Source: Colletes latitarsis (lineage: Eukaryota; Arthropoda; Insecta; Hymenoptera; Colletidae). From it: a stretch of DNA of 64,000 nt. This document shows positions 10,046-22,700 of this stretch, in pieces. The DNA lies in the NCBI RefSeq assembly GCF_051014445.1, contig NC_135134.1:28089672-28153671 (forward strand). The letters are read 5' to 3'. The position numbers and the translations under genes are program-made. The notes beneath the pieces were generated by a model. It was given only the letters and a program-made list of their open reading frames with translations. It made no database searches and had not been told where the DNA came from. Numbering within the stretch: the first letter of the stretch is position 1; each line of letters starts with the position of its first letter.

Positions 10046-11245
10046 GCCTAACCTAGACCTAACATGCGTTATCCTCAAAAATATTGATCGAAACCTGGTT
10101 TAATCGTCTGTTTCAGTGTGGTACCACATTACTACGTGATCCAATCCAGAAATAGCCCAGGATGTAGCCATGAAGTATGAGAAATATGCGAAAGTATGAG
10201 CCTGACGAGGGCAAATCCTAGACCTAACCCAGACCAAACATGCGTTATCCTCTAAAATATTTATCAAGACCAGGTTTAATTGATTGTTTCAGTGTGGTCC
10301 CACATTACTACGTGATGCAAACCAGAATAACCCAGGATCCGTTCAACAAGTATGTGAAGAATGCGAAAGTATGAGTCTGATGAGTGAAAATCCCAGACCT
10401 ATCCCAGACCTAACATGCGTTATCCTCTAAAATAATTATCAATACCAGGTTTAATTGATTGTTTCAGTGTGGTCCCACATTACTACGTGATCCAAACCTG
10501 AAAAAACCCAGGATCCGTTCAAAAAGTATGTGAAGAATGCGAAAGTATGAGTCTGATGAGTGAAAATCCCAGACCTAACCTAGACATAACATGCGTTATC
10601 CTCTAAAATATTGATCCAAACCAGGTTTAATGGACTGTTTCAGTGTGGTACCACACTACTACGTGATCCAAACCAGAAAAAACCCAGGATCCGTTCAACA
10701 AGTATGTGAAGAATGCGAAAGTATGAGTCTGATGAGTGAAAATCCTCAGCCTAACCTAGACCTAACATGCGTTATCCTCAAAAATATTGATCGAAACCAG
10801 GTTTAATCGACTGTTTCAGTGTGGTACCACATTACTACGTGATGCAATCCAGAAATAGCCCAGGATCCAGCCATGAAGTATGAGAAATATGCGAAAGTAT
10901 GAGCCTGATGGGGGCAAATCCTAGACCTAACCCAGACCTAACATGCGTTATCCTCAAAAATATTAATCGAAACCAGGTTTAATCGACTGTTTCAGTGTGG
11001 TACCACATTATTACGTGATCCAAACAAGAAAAAAACCCAGGATCTTGTCAACGAGTATGTGTAGTGTGCGAAAGTATGAGTCTGATGAGGGCTAATCCCA
11101 GGCCTAAACTAGACATAACTTTCGTTATCCCCTAAAATATTGATCGAAACCAGGTTTAATTGACTGTTTTAGTGTGGTACCACTTTACTACGTGATCCAA
11201 AGCAGAAAAAACCCTCGATCAGGTCAACATGTATGTTAAAACTGC
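10015..11245 (+). repeat. Seven-monomer block, copy 2 of 5
   Basis: Landmark GTGAAGAACCCCGGCC is at 10033, 2,995 bp after copy 1. The match to copy 1 ends near 11245, where class C runs into a monomer with GACCTAACGTAGACC, while copy 1 runs into one with CTAGACATAACATGCG. Confidence 0.87.
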
Positions 11246-13009
11246 GGAAGTATGACCCTGATGAGGGCAAATCCCAGACCTAACGTAGACCTAACATGAA
11301 TTGTTCTCTAAAATATTGATCAAAACCAGGTTTAATTGACTGTTTCAGTGTGGTACCACATTACTACGTGATCCAATCCAGAAATAGCCCAGGATCCAGC
11401 CATGAAGTATGAGAAATATGCGAAAGTATGAGCCTGATGAGAGCAAATCCCAGACCTAACCTAGACCTAACATGAATTATTCTCTAAAATATTTATCATG
11501 ACCAGGTTTAATTGATTGTTTCAGTGAGGTACCACATTACTACGTGACCCAATCCAGAAATAGCCCAGGATCCAGCCATGAAGTATGAGAAATATGCGAA
11601 AGTATGAGCCCGATGGGGGCAAATCCTAGACCTAACCCAGACCTAACATGCGTCATCCTTTAAAATATTTATCAAGACCAGGTTTAATTGAATGTTTCAG
11701 TGTGGTACCACATTACTACGTGATCCAAACCAGTAAAAGCCCAGGATCCGTTCAAAAAGTATGTGAAGAATGCGAAAGTATGAGTCTGATGAGTGAAAAT
11801 CCCAGACCTAACCTAGACCTAACATGCGTTATCCTCTAAAATATTGATCCAAACAAGGTTTAATGGACTGTTTCAGTGTGGTACCACACTACTACGTGAT
11901 CCAAACCAGAAAAAACCCAGGATCTGTTCAACAAGTATGTGAAAAACGCGAAAGTATGAGCCTGATGAGGGCAAATCCCAGACCTATCCCAGACCTAACT
12001 TGCGTTGTCCTCTAAGATATTGATGGAAACCAGGTTTAATTGACTGTTTCAGCGTGGTCCCACATTACTACGTGATACAATCCAGAAACAGCGCAGGGTT
12101 TAGCCATGAAGTATGAGAAATATGCGAAAGTATGAGCCTGATGAGGGCAAATCCCAGACCTATCCCAGACCTAACATGCGTTATCCTCAAAAATATTAAT
12201 CGAAACCAGGTTTAAGCGACTGTTTCAGTGTGGTACCACATTATTACGTGATCCAAACAAGAAAAAAACCCAGGATCTTGTCAACGAGTATGTGAAGTGT
12301 GCGAAAGTGTGAGTCTGATGAGGGCTAATTCCAGACCTAACCTAGACCTAACATGAATTATTCTCTAAAATATTGATCGAAACCAGGTTTAATTGACTGT
12401 TTCAGTCTGGCACCACATTACTACGTGATCCAAACCAGTAAAAACCCAGGATCCGTTCAACAAGTATGTGAAGAATGTGAAAGTATGAGTGTGATGAGTG
12501 AAAATCCCCGGCCTAACCTAGACCTAACATGCGTTATCCTCGATAATATTGATCGAAACCTGGTTTAATCGTCTGTTTCAGTGTGGTACCACATTACTAT
12601 GTAATCCAAACCAGAAAATAACCCGGGATCTGTTCAACGAGTATGTGAAGTGTGCGAAAGTATGAGTCTGATGAGGGCAAATCCCAGACCTATCGCAGAC
12701 CTTACATGCATTATCCTCTATAATATTTATCAAGACCAGGTTTAATTGATTGTTTCAGTGTGGTCCCACATTACTACGTGATACAATCCAGAAACAGCCC
12801 AGGATCTAGCCATGAAGTATGAGAAATATGCGAAAGTATGAGCCTGATGAGGGCAAATCCCAGACCTAACCCAAACCTAACTTGCGTTATCCTCTAAAAT
12901 ATTTTTCAAGACCAGGTTTAATTGACTGTTTCAGTGTTGCACTTCATTACTACGTGATCCAAACCAGTAAAAACCCAGGATCCGTTCAACAAGTATGTGA
13001 AGAATGTGA

Positions 13010-14240
13010 AAGTATGAGTGTGATGAGTGAAGAACCCCGGCCTAACCTAGACCTAACATGCGTTATCCTCAAAAATATTGATCGAAACCTGGTTTAATCG
13101 TCTGTTTCAGTGTGGTACCACATTACTACGTGATCCAATCCAGAAATAGCCCAGGATGTAGCCATGAAGTATGAGAAATATGCGAAAGTATGAGCCTGAC
13201 GAGGGCAAATCCTAGACCTAACCCAGACCAAACATGCGTTATCCTCTAAAATATTTATCAAGACCAGGTTTAATTGATTGTTTCAGTGTGGTCCCACATT
13301 ACTACGTGATGCAAACCAGAATAACCCAGGATCCGTTCAACAAGTATGTGAAGAATGCGAAAGTATGAGTCTGATGAGTGAAAATCCCAGACCTATCCCA
13401 GACCTAACATGCGTTATCCTCTAAAATAATTATCAATACCAGGTTTAATTGATTGTTTCAGTGTGGTCCCACATTACTACCTGATCCAAACCTGAAAAAA
13501 CCCAGGATCCGTTCAAAAAGTATGTGAAGAATGCGAAAGTATGAGTCTGATGAGTGAAAATCCCAGACCTAACCTAGACATAACATGCGTTATCCTCTAA
13601 AATGTTGATCCAAACCAGGTTTAATGGACTGTTTCAGTGTGGTACCACACTACTACGTGATCCAAACCAGAAAAAACCCAGGATCCGTTCAACAAGTATG
13701 TGAAGAATGCGAAAGTATGAGTCTGATGAGTGAAAATCCTCAGCCTAACCTAGACCTAACATGCGTTATCCTCAAAAATATTGATCGAAACCAGGTTTAA
13801 TCGACTGTTTCAGTGTGGTACCACATTACTACGTGATGCAATCCAGAAATAGCCCAGGATCCAGCCATGAAGTATGAGAAATATGCGAACGTATGAGCCT
13901 GATGGGGGCAAATCCTAGACCTAACCCAGACCTAACATGCGTTATCCTCAAAAATATTAATCGAAACCAGGTTTAATCGACTGTTTCAGTGTGGTACCAC
14001 ATTATTACGTGATCCAAACAAGAAAAAAACCCAGGATCTTGTCAACGAGTATGTGTAGTGTGCGAAAGTATGAGTCTGATGAGGGCTAATCCCAGGCCTA
14101 AACTAGACATAACTTTCGTTATCCCCTAAAATATTGATCGAAACCAGGTTTAATTGACTGTTTTAGTGTGGTACCACTTTACTACGTGATCCAAAGCAGA
14201 AAAAACCCTCGATCAGGTCAACATGTATGTTAAAACTGCG
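13010..14240 (+). repeat. Seven-monomer block, copy 3 of 5
   Basis: Landmark GTGAAGAACCCCGGCC is at 13027, 2,994 bp after copy 2. The match to the copy 2 region extends rightward past the block to about 14450. There one monomer is replaced by a GTGTTGTACTTCATTAC type, and the match resumes by about 14550, which looks like a single-monomer conversion patch. Confidence 0.85.
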
Positions 14241-16269
14241 GAAGTATGACCCTGATGAGGGCAAATCCCAGACCTAACGTAGACCTAACATGAATTGTTC
14301 TCTAAAATATTGATCAAAACCAGGTTTAATTGACTGTTTCAGTGTAGTACCACATTACTACGTGATCCAATCCAGAAATAGCCCAGGATCCAGCCATGAA
14401 GTATGAGAAATATGCGAAAGTATGAGCCTGATGAGAGCAAATCCCAGACCTATCCCAGACCTAACTTGCGTTGTCCTCTAAGATATTGATGGAAACCAGG
14501 TTTAATTGACTGTTTCAGTGTTGTACTTCATTACTACGTGATGCAATCCAGAAAAAGCCCAGGATCCAGCCATGAAGTATGAGAAATATGCGAAAGTATG
14601 AGCCCGATGGGGGCAAATCCTAGACCTAACCCAGACCTAACATGCGTCATCCTCTAAAATATTTATCAAGACCAGGTTTAATTGAATGTTTCAGTGTGGT
14701 ACCACATTACTACGTGATCCAAACCAGTAAAAACCCAGGATCCGTTCAAAAAGTATCTGAAGAATGCGAAAGTATGAGTCTGATGAGTGAAAATCCCAGA
14801 CCTAACCGAGACCTCACATGCGTTATCCTCTAAAATATTGATCTAAACCAGGTTTAATGGACTGTTTCAGTGTGGTACCACACTACTACGTGATCCAAAC
14901 CAGAAAAAACCCAGGATCTGTTCAACAAGTATGTGAAAAACGCGAAAGTATGAGCCTGATGAGGGCAAATCCCAGACCTATCCCAGACCTAACTTGCGTT
15001 GTCCTCTAAGATATTGATGGAAACCAGGTTTAATTGACTGTTTCAGTGTTGTACTTCATTACTACGTGATGCAATCCAGAAAAAGCCCAGGATCTAGCCA
15101 TCAAGTATGAGAAATATGCGAAAGTATGAGCCTGATGAGGGCGAATCCCAGACCTATCCCAGACCTAACATGCGTTATCCTCAAAAATATTAATCGAAAC
15201 CAGGTTTAATCGACTGTTTCAGTGTGGTACCACATTATTACGTGATCCAAACAAGAAAAAAACCCAGGATCTTGTCAACGAGTATGTGAAGTGTGCGAAT
15301 GTATGAGTCTGATGAGGGCTAATTCCAGACCTAACCTAGACCTAACATGAATTATTGTCTAAAATATTGATCGAAACCAGGTTTAATTGACTGTTTCAGT
15401 GTGGCACCACATTACTACGTGATCCAAACCAGTAAAAACCCAGGATCCGTTCAACAAGTATGTGAAGAATGCGAAAGTATGAGTCTGATGAGTGAAAATC
15501 CTCGGCCTAACCTAGACCTAACATGCGTTATCCTCAAAAATATTGATCGAAACCAGGTTTAATCGACTGTTTCAGTGTGGTACCACATTACTACGTGATC
15601 CAAACCAGAAAAAAACCCAGGATCTGTTCAACAAGTATGTGAAGTATGCGAAAGTATGGGTCTGATGAGGGCAAATCCCAGGCCTAAACTAGACATAACT
15701 TTCGTTATCCTCTAAAATATTGATAGAAACCAGGTTTAATTGACTGTTTTAGTGTGGTACCACTTTACTACGTGATCCAACGCAGAAAAAACCCTCGATC
15801 AGGTCAACATGCATGTTAAAACTGCGAAAGTACGAGCCTGATGAGGGCAAATCCCAGACCTATCCCAGACCTAACATGCGTTATCCTCAAAAATATTAAT
15901 CGAAACCAGGTTTAATCGACTGTTTCAGTGTGGTACCACATTACTACGTGATGCAATCCAGAAATAGCCCAGGATCCAGCCATGAAGTATGAGAAATATG
16001 CGAAAGTATGAGCCTGATGGGGGCAAATCCTAGACCTAACCCAGACCTAACATGCGTTATCCTCAAAAATATTTATCGAAACCAGGTTTAATCGACTGTT
16101 TCAGTGTGGTACCACATTATTACGTGATCCAAACAAGAAAAAGACCCAGGATCTTGTCAGCGAGTATGTGTAGTGTGCGAAAGTATGAGTCTGATGAGGG
16201 CTAATCCCAGGCCTAAACTAGACATAACATTCGTTATCCCCTAAAATATTGATCGAAACCAGGTTTAAT

Positions 16270-18250
16270 TGACTGTTTTAGTGTGGTACCACTTTACTAC
16301 GTGATCCAAAGCAGAAAAAACCCTCGATCAGGTCAACATGTATGTTAGAACTGCGGAAGTATGACCCTGATGAGGGCAAATCCCAGACCTAACGTAGACC
16401 TAACATGAATTGTTGTCTAAAATATTGATCAAAACCAGGTTTAATTGACTGTTTCAGTGTGGTACCACATTACTACGTGATCCAATCCAGAAATAGCCCA
16501 GGATCCAGCCATGAAGTATGAGAAATATGCGAAAGTATGAGCCTGATGAGAGCAAATCCCAGACCTAACCTAGACCTAACATGAATTATTCTCTAAAATA
16601 TTTATCATGACCAGGTTTAATTGATTGTTTCAGTGAGGTACCACATTACTACGTGACCCAATCCAGAAATAGCCCAGGATCCAGCCATGAAGTATGAGAA
16701 ATATGCGAAAGTATGAGCCCGATGGGGGCAAATCCTAGACCTAACCCAGACCTAACATGCGTCATCCTTTTAAATATTTATCAAGACCAGGTTTAATTGA
16801 ATGTTTCAGTGTGGTACCACATTACTACGTGATCCAAACCAGTAAAAACCCAGGATCCGTTCAAAAAGTATCTGAAGAATGCGAAAGTATGAGTCTGATG
16901 AGTGAAAATCCCAGACCTAACCTAGACCTAACATGCGTTATCCTCTAAAATATTGATCCAAACCAGGTTTAATGGACTGTTTCAGTGTGGTACCACACTA
17001 CTACGTGATCCAAACCAGAAAAAACCCAGGATCTGTTCAACAAGTATGTGAAAAACGCGAAAGTATGAGCCTGATGAGGGCAAATCCCAGACCTATCCCA
17101 GACCTAACTTGCGTTGTCCTCTAAGATATTGATGGAAACCAGGTTTAATTGACTGTTTCAGCGTGGTCCCACATTACTACGTGATACAATCCAGAAACAG
17201 CGCAGGGTTTAGCCATGAAGTATGAGAAATATGCGAAAGTATGAGCCTGATGAGGGCAAATCCTAGACCTATCCCAGAGCTAACATGCGTTATCCTCTAA
17301 AATATTTATCAAGACCAGGTATAATTGAATGTTTCAGTGTGGTACCACATTCCTACGTGATCCTAACCAGTAAAAACCCAGGATCCGTCCAACAAGTATG
17401 TGAAGAATGCGAAAGAATGAGCCTGATGAGAGCAAATCCCAGACCTAACCTAGACCTAACATGAATTATTCTCTAAAATATTGATCGAAACCAGGTTTAA
17501 TTGACGGTCTCAGTGTGGTACCACATTGCTACGTGATCCAAACCAGAAAAAAACCCAGGATCTGTTCAACAACTATGTGAAAAACGCGAAAGTATGAGCC
17601 TGATGAGGGCGAATCCCAGACCTATCCCAGGCCTAACTTGCGTTATCCTCTAAAATATTGATCGAAATCAGGTTTAATTGACTGTTTCAGCGTGGTACCA
17701 CATTACTACGTGATACAATCCAGAAACAGCGCAGGGTCTAGCCATGAAGTATGAGAAATATGCGAAAGTATGAGCCTGATGAGGGCGAATCCCAGACCTA
17801 TCCCAGACCTAACATGCGTTATCCTCAAAAATATTAATCGAAACCAGGTTTAATTGACTGTTTTAGTGTGGTACCACTTTACTACGTGATCCAAAGCAGA
17901 AAAAACCCTCGATCAGGTCAACACGTATGTTAGAACTGCGGAAGTATGACCCTGATGAGGGCAAATCCCAGACCTAACGTAGACCTGACATGAATTGTTC
18001 TCTAAAATATTGATCAAAACCAGGTTTAATTGACTGTTTCAGTGTGGTACCACGTTACTACGTGCTCCAATCCAGAAATAGCCCAGGATCCAGCCATGAA
18101 GTATGAGAAATATGCGAAAGTATGAGCCTGATGAGAGCAAATCCCAGACCTAACCTAGACCTAACATGAATTATTCTCTAAAATATTTATCTTGACCAGG
18201 TTTAATTGATTGTTTCAGTGAGGTACCACATTACTACGTGACCCAATCCA
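16270..18250 (+). repeat. Nine-monomer (1,585-bp) tandem unit inside the large segment
   Basis: Class C at 16290 is followed 1,585 bp later by another class C at about 17876 with the same downstream order (ACCTAACGTAGACC, ATGAATTGT, TTTATCATGACC or TTTATCTTGACC). 1,585 / 9 = 176.1. The same arrangement appears in the partner segment at about 24020-26400, where 24506 and 26091 are equivalent points. Confidence 0.75.
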
Positions 18251-18293
18251 GTAAAAACCCAGGATCCGTTCAACAAGTATGTGAAGAATGTGA

Positions 18294-19524
18294 AAGTATG
18301 AGTGTGATGAGTGAAGAACCCCGGCCTAACCTAGACCTAACATGCGTTATCCTCAAAAATATTGATCGAAACCTGGTTTAATCGTCTGTTTCAGTGTGGT
18401 ACCACATTACTACGTGATCCAATCCAGAAATAGCCCAGGATGTAGCCATGAAGTATGAGAAATATGCGAAAGTATGAGCCTGACGAGGGCAAATCCTAGA
18501 CCTAACCCAGACCAAACATGCGTTATCCTCTAAAATATTTATCAAGACCAGGTTTAATTGATTGTTTCAGTGTGGTCCCACATTACTACGTGATGCAAAC
18601 CAGAATAAGCCAGTATCCGTTCAACAAGTATGTGAAGAATGCGAAAGTATGAGTCTGATGAGTGAAAATCCCAGACCTATCCCAGACCTAACATGCGTTA
18701 TCCTCTAAAATAATTATCAATACCAGGTTTAATTGATTGTTTCAGTGTGGTCCCACATTACTACGTGATCCAAACCTGAAAAAACCCAGGATCCGTTCAA
18801 AAAGTATGTGAAGAATGCGAAAGTATGAGTCTGATGAGTGAAAATCCCAGACCTAACCTAGACATAACATGCGTTATCCTCTAAAATATTGATCCAAACC
18901 AGGTTTAATGGACTGTTTCAGTGTGGTACCACACTACTACGTGATCCAAACCAGAAAAAACCCAGGATCCGTTCAACAAGTATGTGAAGAATGCGAAAGT
19001 ATGAGTCTGATGAGTGAAAATCCTCAGCCTAACCTAGACCTAACATGCGTTATCCTCAAAAATATTGATCGAAACCAGGTTTAATCGACTGTTTCAGTGT
19101 GGTACCACATTACTACGTGATGCAATCCAGAAATAGCCCAGGATCCAGCCATGAAGTATGAGAAATATGCGAAAGTATGAGCCTGATGGGGGCAAATCCT
19201 AGACCTAACCCAGACCTAACATGCGTTATCCTCAAAAATATTAATCGAAACCAGGTTTAATCGACTGTTTCAGTGTGGTACCACATTATTACGTGATCCA
19301 AACAAGAAAAAAACCCAGGATCTTGTCAACGAGTATGTGTAGTGTGCGAAAGTATGAGTCTGATGAGGGCTAATCCCAGGCCTAAACTAGACATAACTTT
19401 CGTTATCCCCTAAAATATTGATCGAAACCAGGTTTAATTGACTGTTTTAGTGTGGTACCACTTTACTACGTGATCCAAAGCAGAAAAAACCCTCGATCAG
19501 GTCAACATGTATGTTAAAACTGCG
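18294..19524 (+). repeat. Seven-monomer block, copy 4 of 5
   Basis: Landmark GTGAAGAACCCCGGCC is at 18311, 5,284 bp after copy 3. The match to the copy 3 region covers about 18250-19732 (partner 12966-14448). The left edge falls inside a monomer: ACCCAATCCAG of one class is joined to TAAAAACCCAGGATCC of class A near 18250. Confidence 0.85.
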
Positions 19525-19789
19525 GAAGTATGACCCTGATGAGGGCAAATCCCAGACCTAACGTAGACCTAACATGAATTGTTCTCTAAAATATTGATCA
19601 AAACCAGGTTTAATTGACTGTTTCAGTGTGGTACCACATTACTACGTGATCCAATCCAGAAATAGCCCAGGATCCAGCCATGAAGTATGAGAAATATGCG
19701 AAAGTATGAGCCTGATGAGAGCAAATCCCAGACCTAACCTAGACCTAACATGAATTATTCTCTAAAATATTTATCATGACCAGGTTTAA

Positions 19790-22700
19790 TTGACTGTTTC
19801 AGCGTGGTCCCACATTACTACGTGATACAATCCAGAAACAGCGCAGGGTTTAGCCATGAAGTATGAGAAATATGCGAAAGTATGAGCCTGATGAGGGCAA
19901 ATCCCAGACCTATCCCAGACCTAACATGCGTTATCCTCAAAAATATTAATCGAAACCAGGTTTAAGCGACTGTTTCAGTGTGGTACCACATTATTACGTG
20001 ATCCAAACAAGAAAAAAACCCAGGATCTTGTCAACGAGTATGTGAAGTGTGCGAAAGTATGAGTCTGATGAGGGCTAATTCCAGACCTAACCTAGACCTA
20101 ACATGAATTATTCTCTAAAATATTGATCGAAACCAGGTTTAATTGACTGTTTCAGTCTGGCACCACATTACTACGTGATCCAAACCAGTAAAAACCCAGG
20201 ATCCGTTCAACAAGTATGTGAAGAATGTGAAAGTATGAGTGTGATGAGTGAAAATCCCCGGCCTAACCTAGACCTAACATGCGTTATCCTCGATAATATT
20301 GATCGAAACCTGGTTTAATCGTCTGTTTCAGTGTGGTACCACATTACTATGTGATCCAAACCAGAAAATAACCCGGGATCTGTTCAACGAGTATGTGAAG
20401 TGTGCGAAAGTATGAGTCTGATGAGGGCAAATCCCAGACCTATCCCAGACCTTACATGCATTATCCTCTATAATATTTATCAAGACCAGGTTTAATTGAT
20501 TGTTTCAGTGTGGTCCCACATTACTACGTGATACAATCCAGAAACAGCCCAGGATCTAGCCATGAAGTATGAGAAATATGCGAAAGTATGAGCCTGATGA
20601 GGGCAAATCCCAGACCTAACCCAAACCTAACTTGCGTTATCCTCTAAAATATTTTTCAAGACCAGGTTTAATTGACTGTTTCAGTGTTGCACTTCATTAC
20701 TACGTGATCCAAACCAGTAAAAACCCAGGATCCGTTCAACAAGTATGTGAAGAATGTGAAAGTATGAGTGTGATGAGTGAAGAACCCCGGCCTAACCTAG
20801 ACCTAACATGCGTTATCCTCAAAAATATTGATCGAAACCTGGTTTAATCGTCTGTTTCAGTGTGGTACCACATTACTACGTGATCCAATCCAGAAATAGC
20901 CCAGGATGTAGCCATGAAGTATGAGAAATATGCGAAAGTATGAGCCTGACGAGGGCAAATCCTAGACCTAACCCAGACCAAACATGCGTTATCCTCTAAA
21001 ATATTTATCAAGACCAGGTTTAATTGATTGTTTCAGTGTGGTCCCACATTACTACGTGATGCAAACCAGAATAACCCAGGATCCGTTCAACAAGTATGTG
21101 AAGAATGCGAAAGTATGAGTCTGATGAGTGAAAATCCCAGACCTATCCCAGACCTAACATGCGTTATCCTCTAAAATAATTATCAATACCAGGTTTAATT
21201 GATTGTTTCAGTGTGGTCCCACATTACTACCTGATCCAAACCTGAAAAAACCCAGGATCCGTTCAAAAAGTATGTGAAGAATGCGAAAGTATGAGTCTGA
21301 TGAGTGAAAATCCCAGACCTAACCTAGACATAACATGCGTTATCCTCTAAAATATTGATCCAAACCAGGTTTAATGGACTGTTTCAGTGTGGTACCACAC
21401 TACTACGTGATCCAAACCAGAAAAAACCCAGGATCCGTTCAACAAGTATGTGAAGAATGCGAAAGTATGAGTCTGATGAGTGAAAATCCTCAGCCTAACC
21501 TAGACCTAACATGCGTTATCCTCAAAAATATTGATCGAAACCAGGTTTAATCGACTGTTTCAGTGTGGTACCACATTACTACGTGATGCAATCCAGAAAT
21601 AGCCCAGGATCCAGCCATGAAGTATGAGAAATATGCGAACGTATGAGCCTGATGGGGGCAAATCCTAGACCTAACCCAGACCTAACATGCGTTATCCTCA
21701 AAAATATTAATCGAAACCAGGTTTAATCGACTGTTTCAGTGTGGTACCACATTATTACGTGATCCAAACAAGAAAAAAACCCAGGATCTTGTCAACGAGT
21801 ATGTGTAGTGTGCGAAAGTATGAGTCTGATGAGGGCTAATCCCAGACCTAACCTAGACATAACATGCGTTATCCTCTAAAATATTGATCCAAACCAGGTT
21901 TAATGGACTGTTTCAGTGTGGTACCACACTACTACGTGATCCAAACCAGAAAAAACCCAGGATCCGTTCAACAAGTATGTGAAGAATGCGAAAGTATGAG
22001 CCTGATGAGAGCAAATCCCAGACCTATCCCAGACCTAACTTGCGTTGTCCTCTAAGATATTGATGGAAACCAGGTTTAATTGACTGTTTCAGTGTTGTAC
22101 TTCATTACTACGTGATGCAATCCAGAAAAAGCCCAGGATCCAGCCATGAAGTATGAGAAATATGCGAAAGTATGAGCCCGATGAGGGCAAATCCTAGACC
22201 TAACCCAGACCTAACATGCGTCATCCTCTAAAATATTTATCAAGACCAGGTTTAATTGAATGTTTCAGTGTGGTACCACATTACTACGTGATCCAAACCA
22301 GTAAAAACCCAGGATCCGTTCAAAAAGTATCTGAAGAATGCGAAAGTATGAGTCTGATGAGTGAAAATCCCAGACCTAACCGAGACCTAACATGCGTTAT
22401 CCTCTAAAATATTGATCTAAACCAGGTTTAATGGACTGTTTCAGTGTGGTACCACACTACTACGTGATCCAAACCAGAAAAAACCCAGGATCTGTTCAAC
22501 AAGTATGTGAAAAACGCGAAAGTATGAGCCTGATGAGGGCAAATCCCAGACCTATCCCAGACCCAACTTGCGTTGTCCTCTAAGATATTGATGGAAACCA
22601 GGTTTAATTGACTGTTTCAGTGTGGTACCACATTACTACGTGATCCAATCCAGAAATAGCCCAGGATCCAGCCATGAAGTATGAGAAATATGCGAAAGTA

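Larger units (their letters stand above)
12040..18250 (+). repeat. Large duplicated segment, copy 1 (partner 19790-26000)
   Basis: A segment of about 6.2 kb is present twice at shifts near 7,750 bp (44 monomers). Landmarks are AGCGTGGTCC at 12051 and 19801, CCAGCCATGAAG at 13861 and 21611 (both shift 7,750), and CGCAGAAAAAACCCTCG at 15781 and 23530 (shift 7,749). In the middle the shift drops to 7,574 bp (43 monomers) at 14642 and 22216 before it returns. The copies therefore differ by whole-monomer losses, gains and replacements between about 14.1 and 15.7 kb. Confidence 0.83.
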
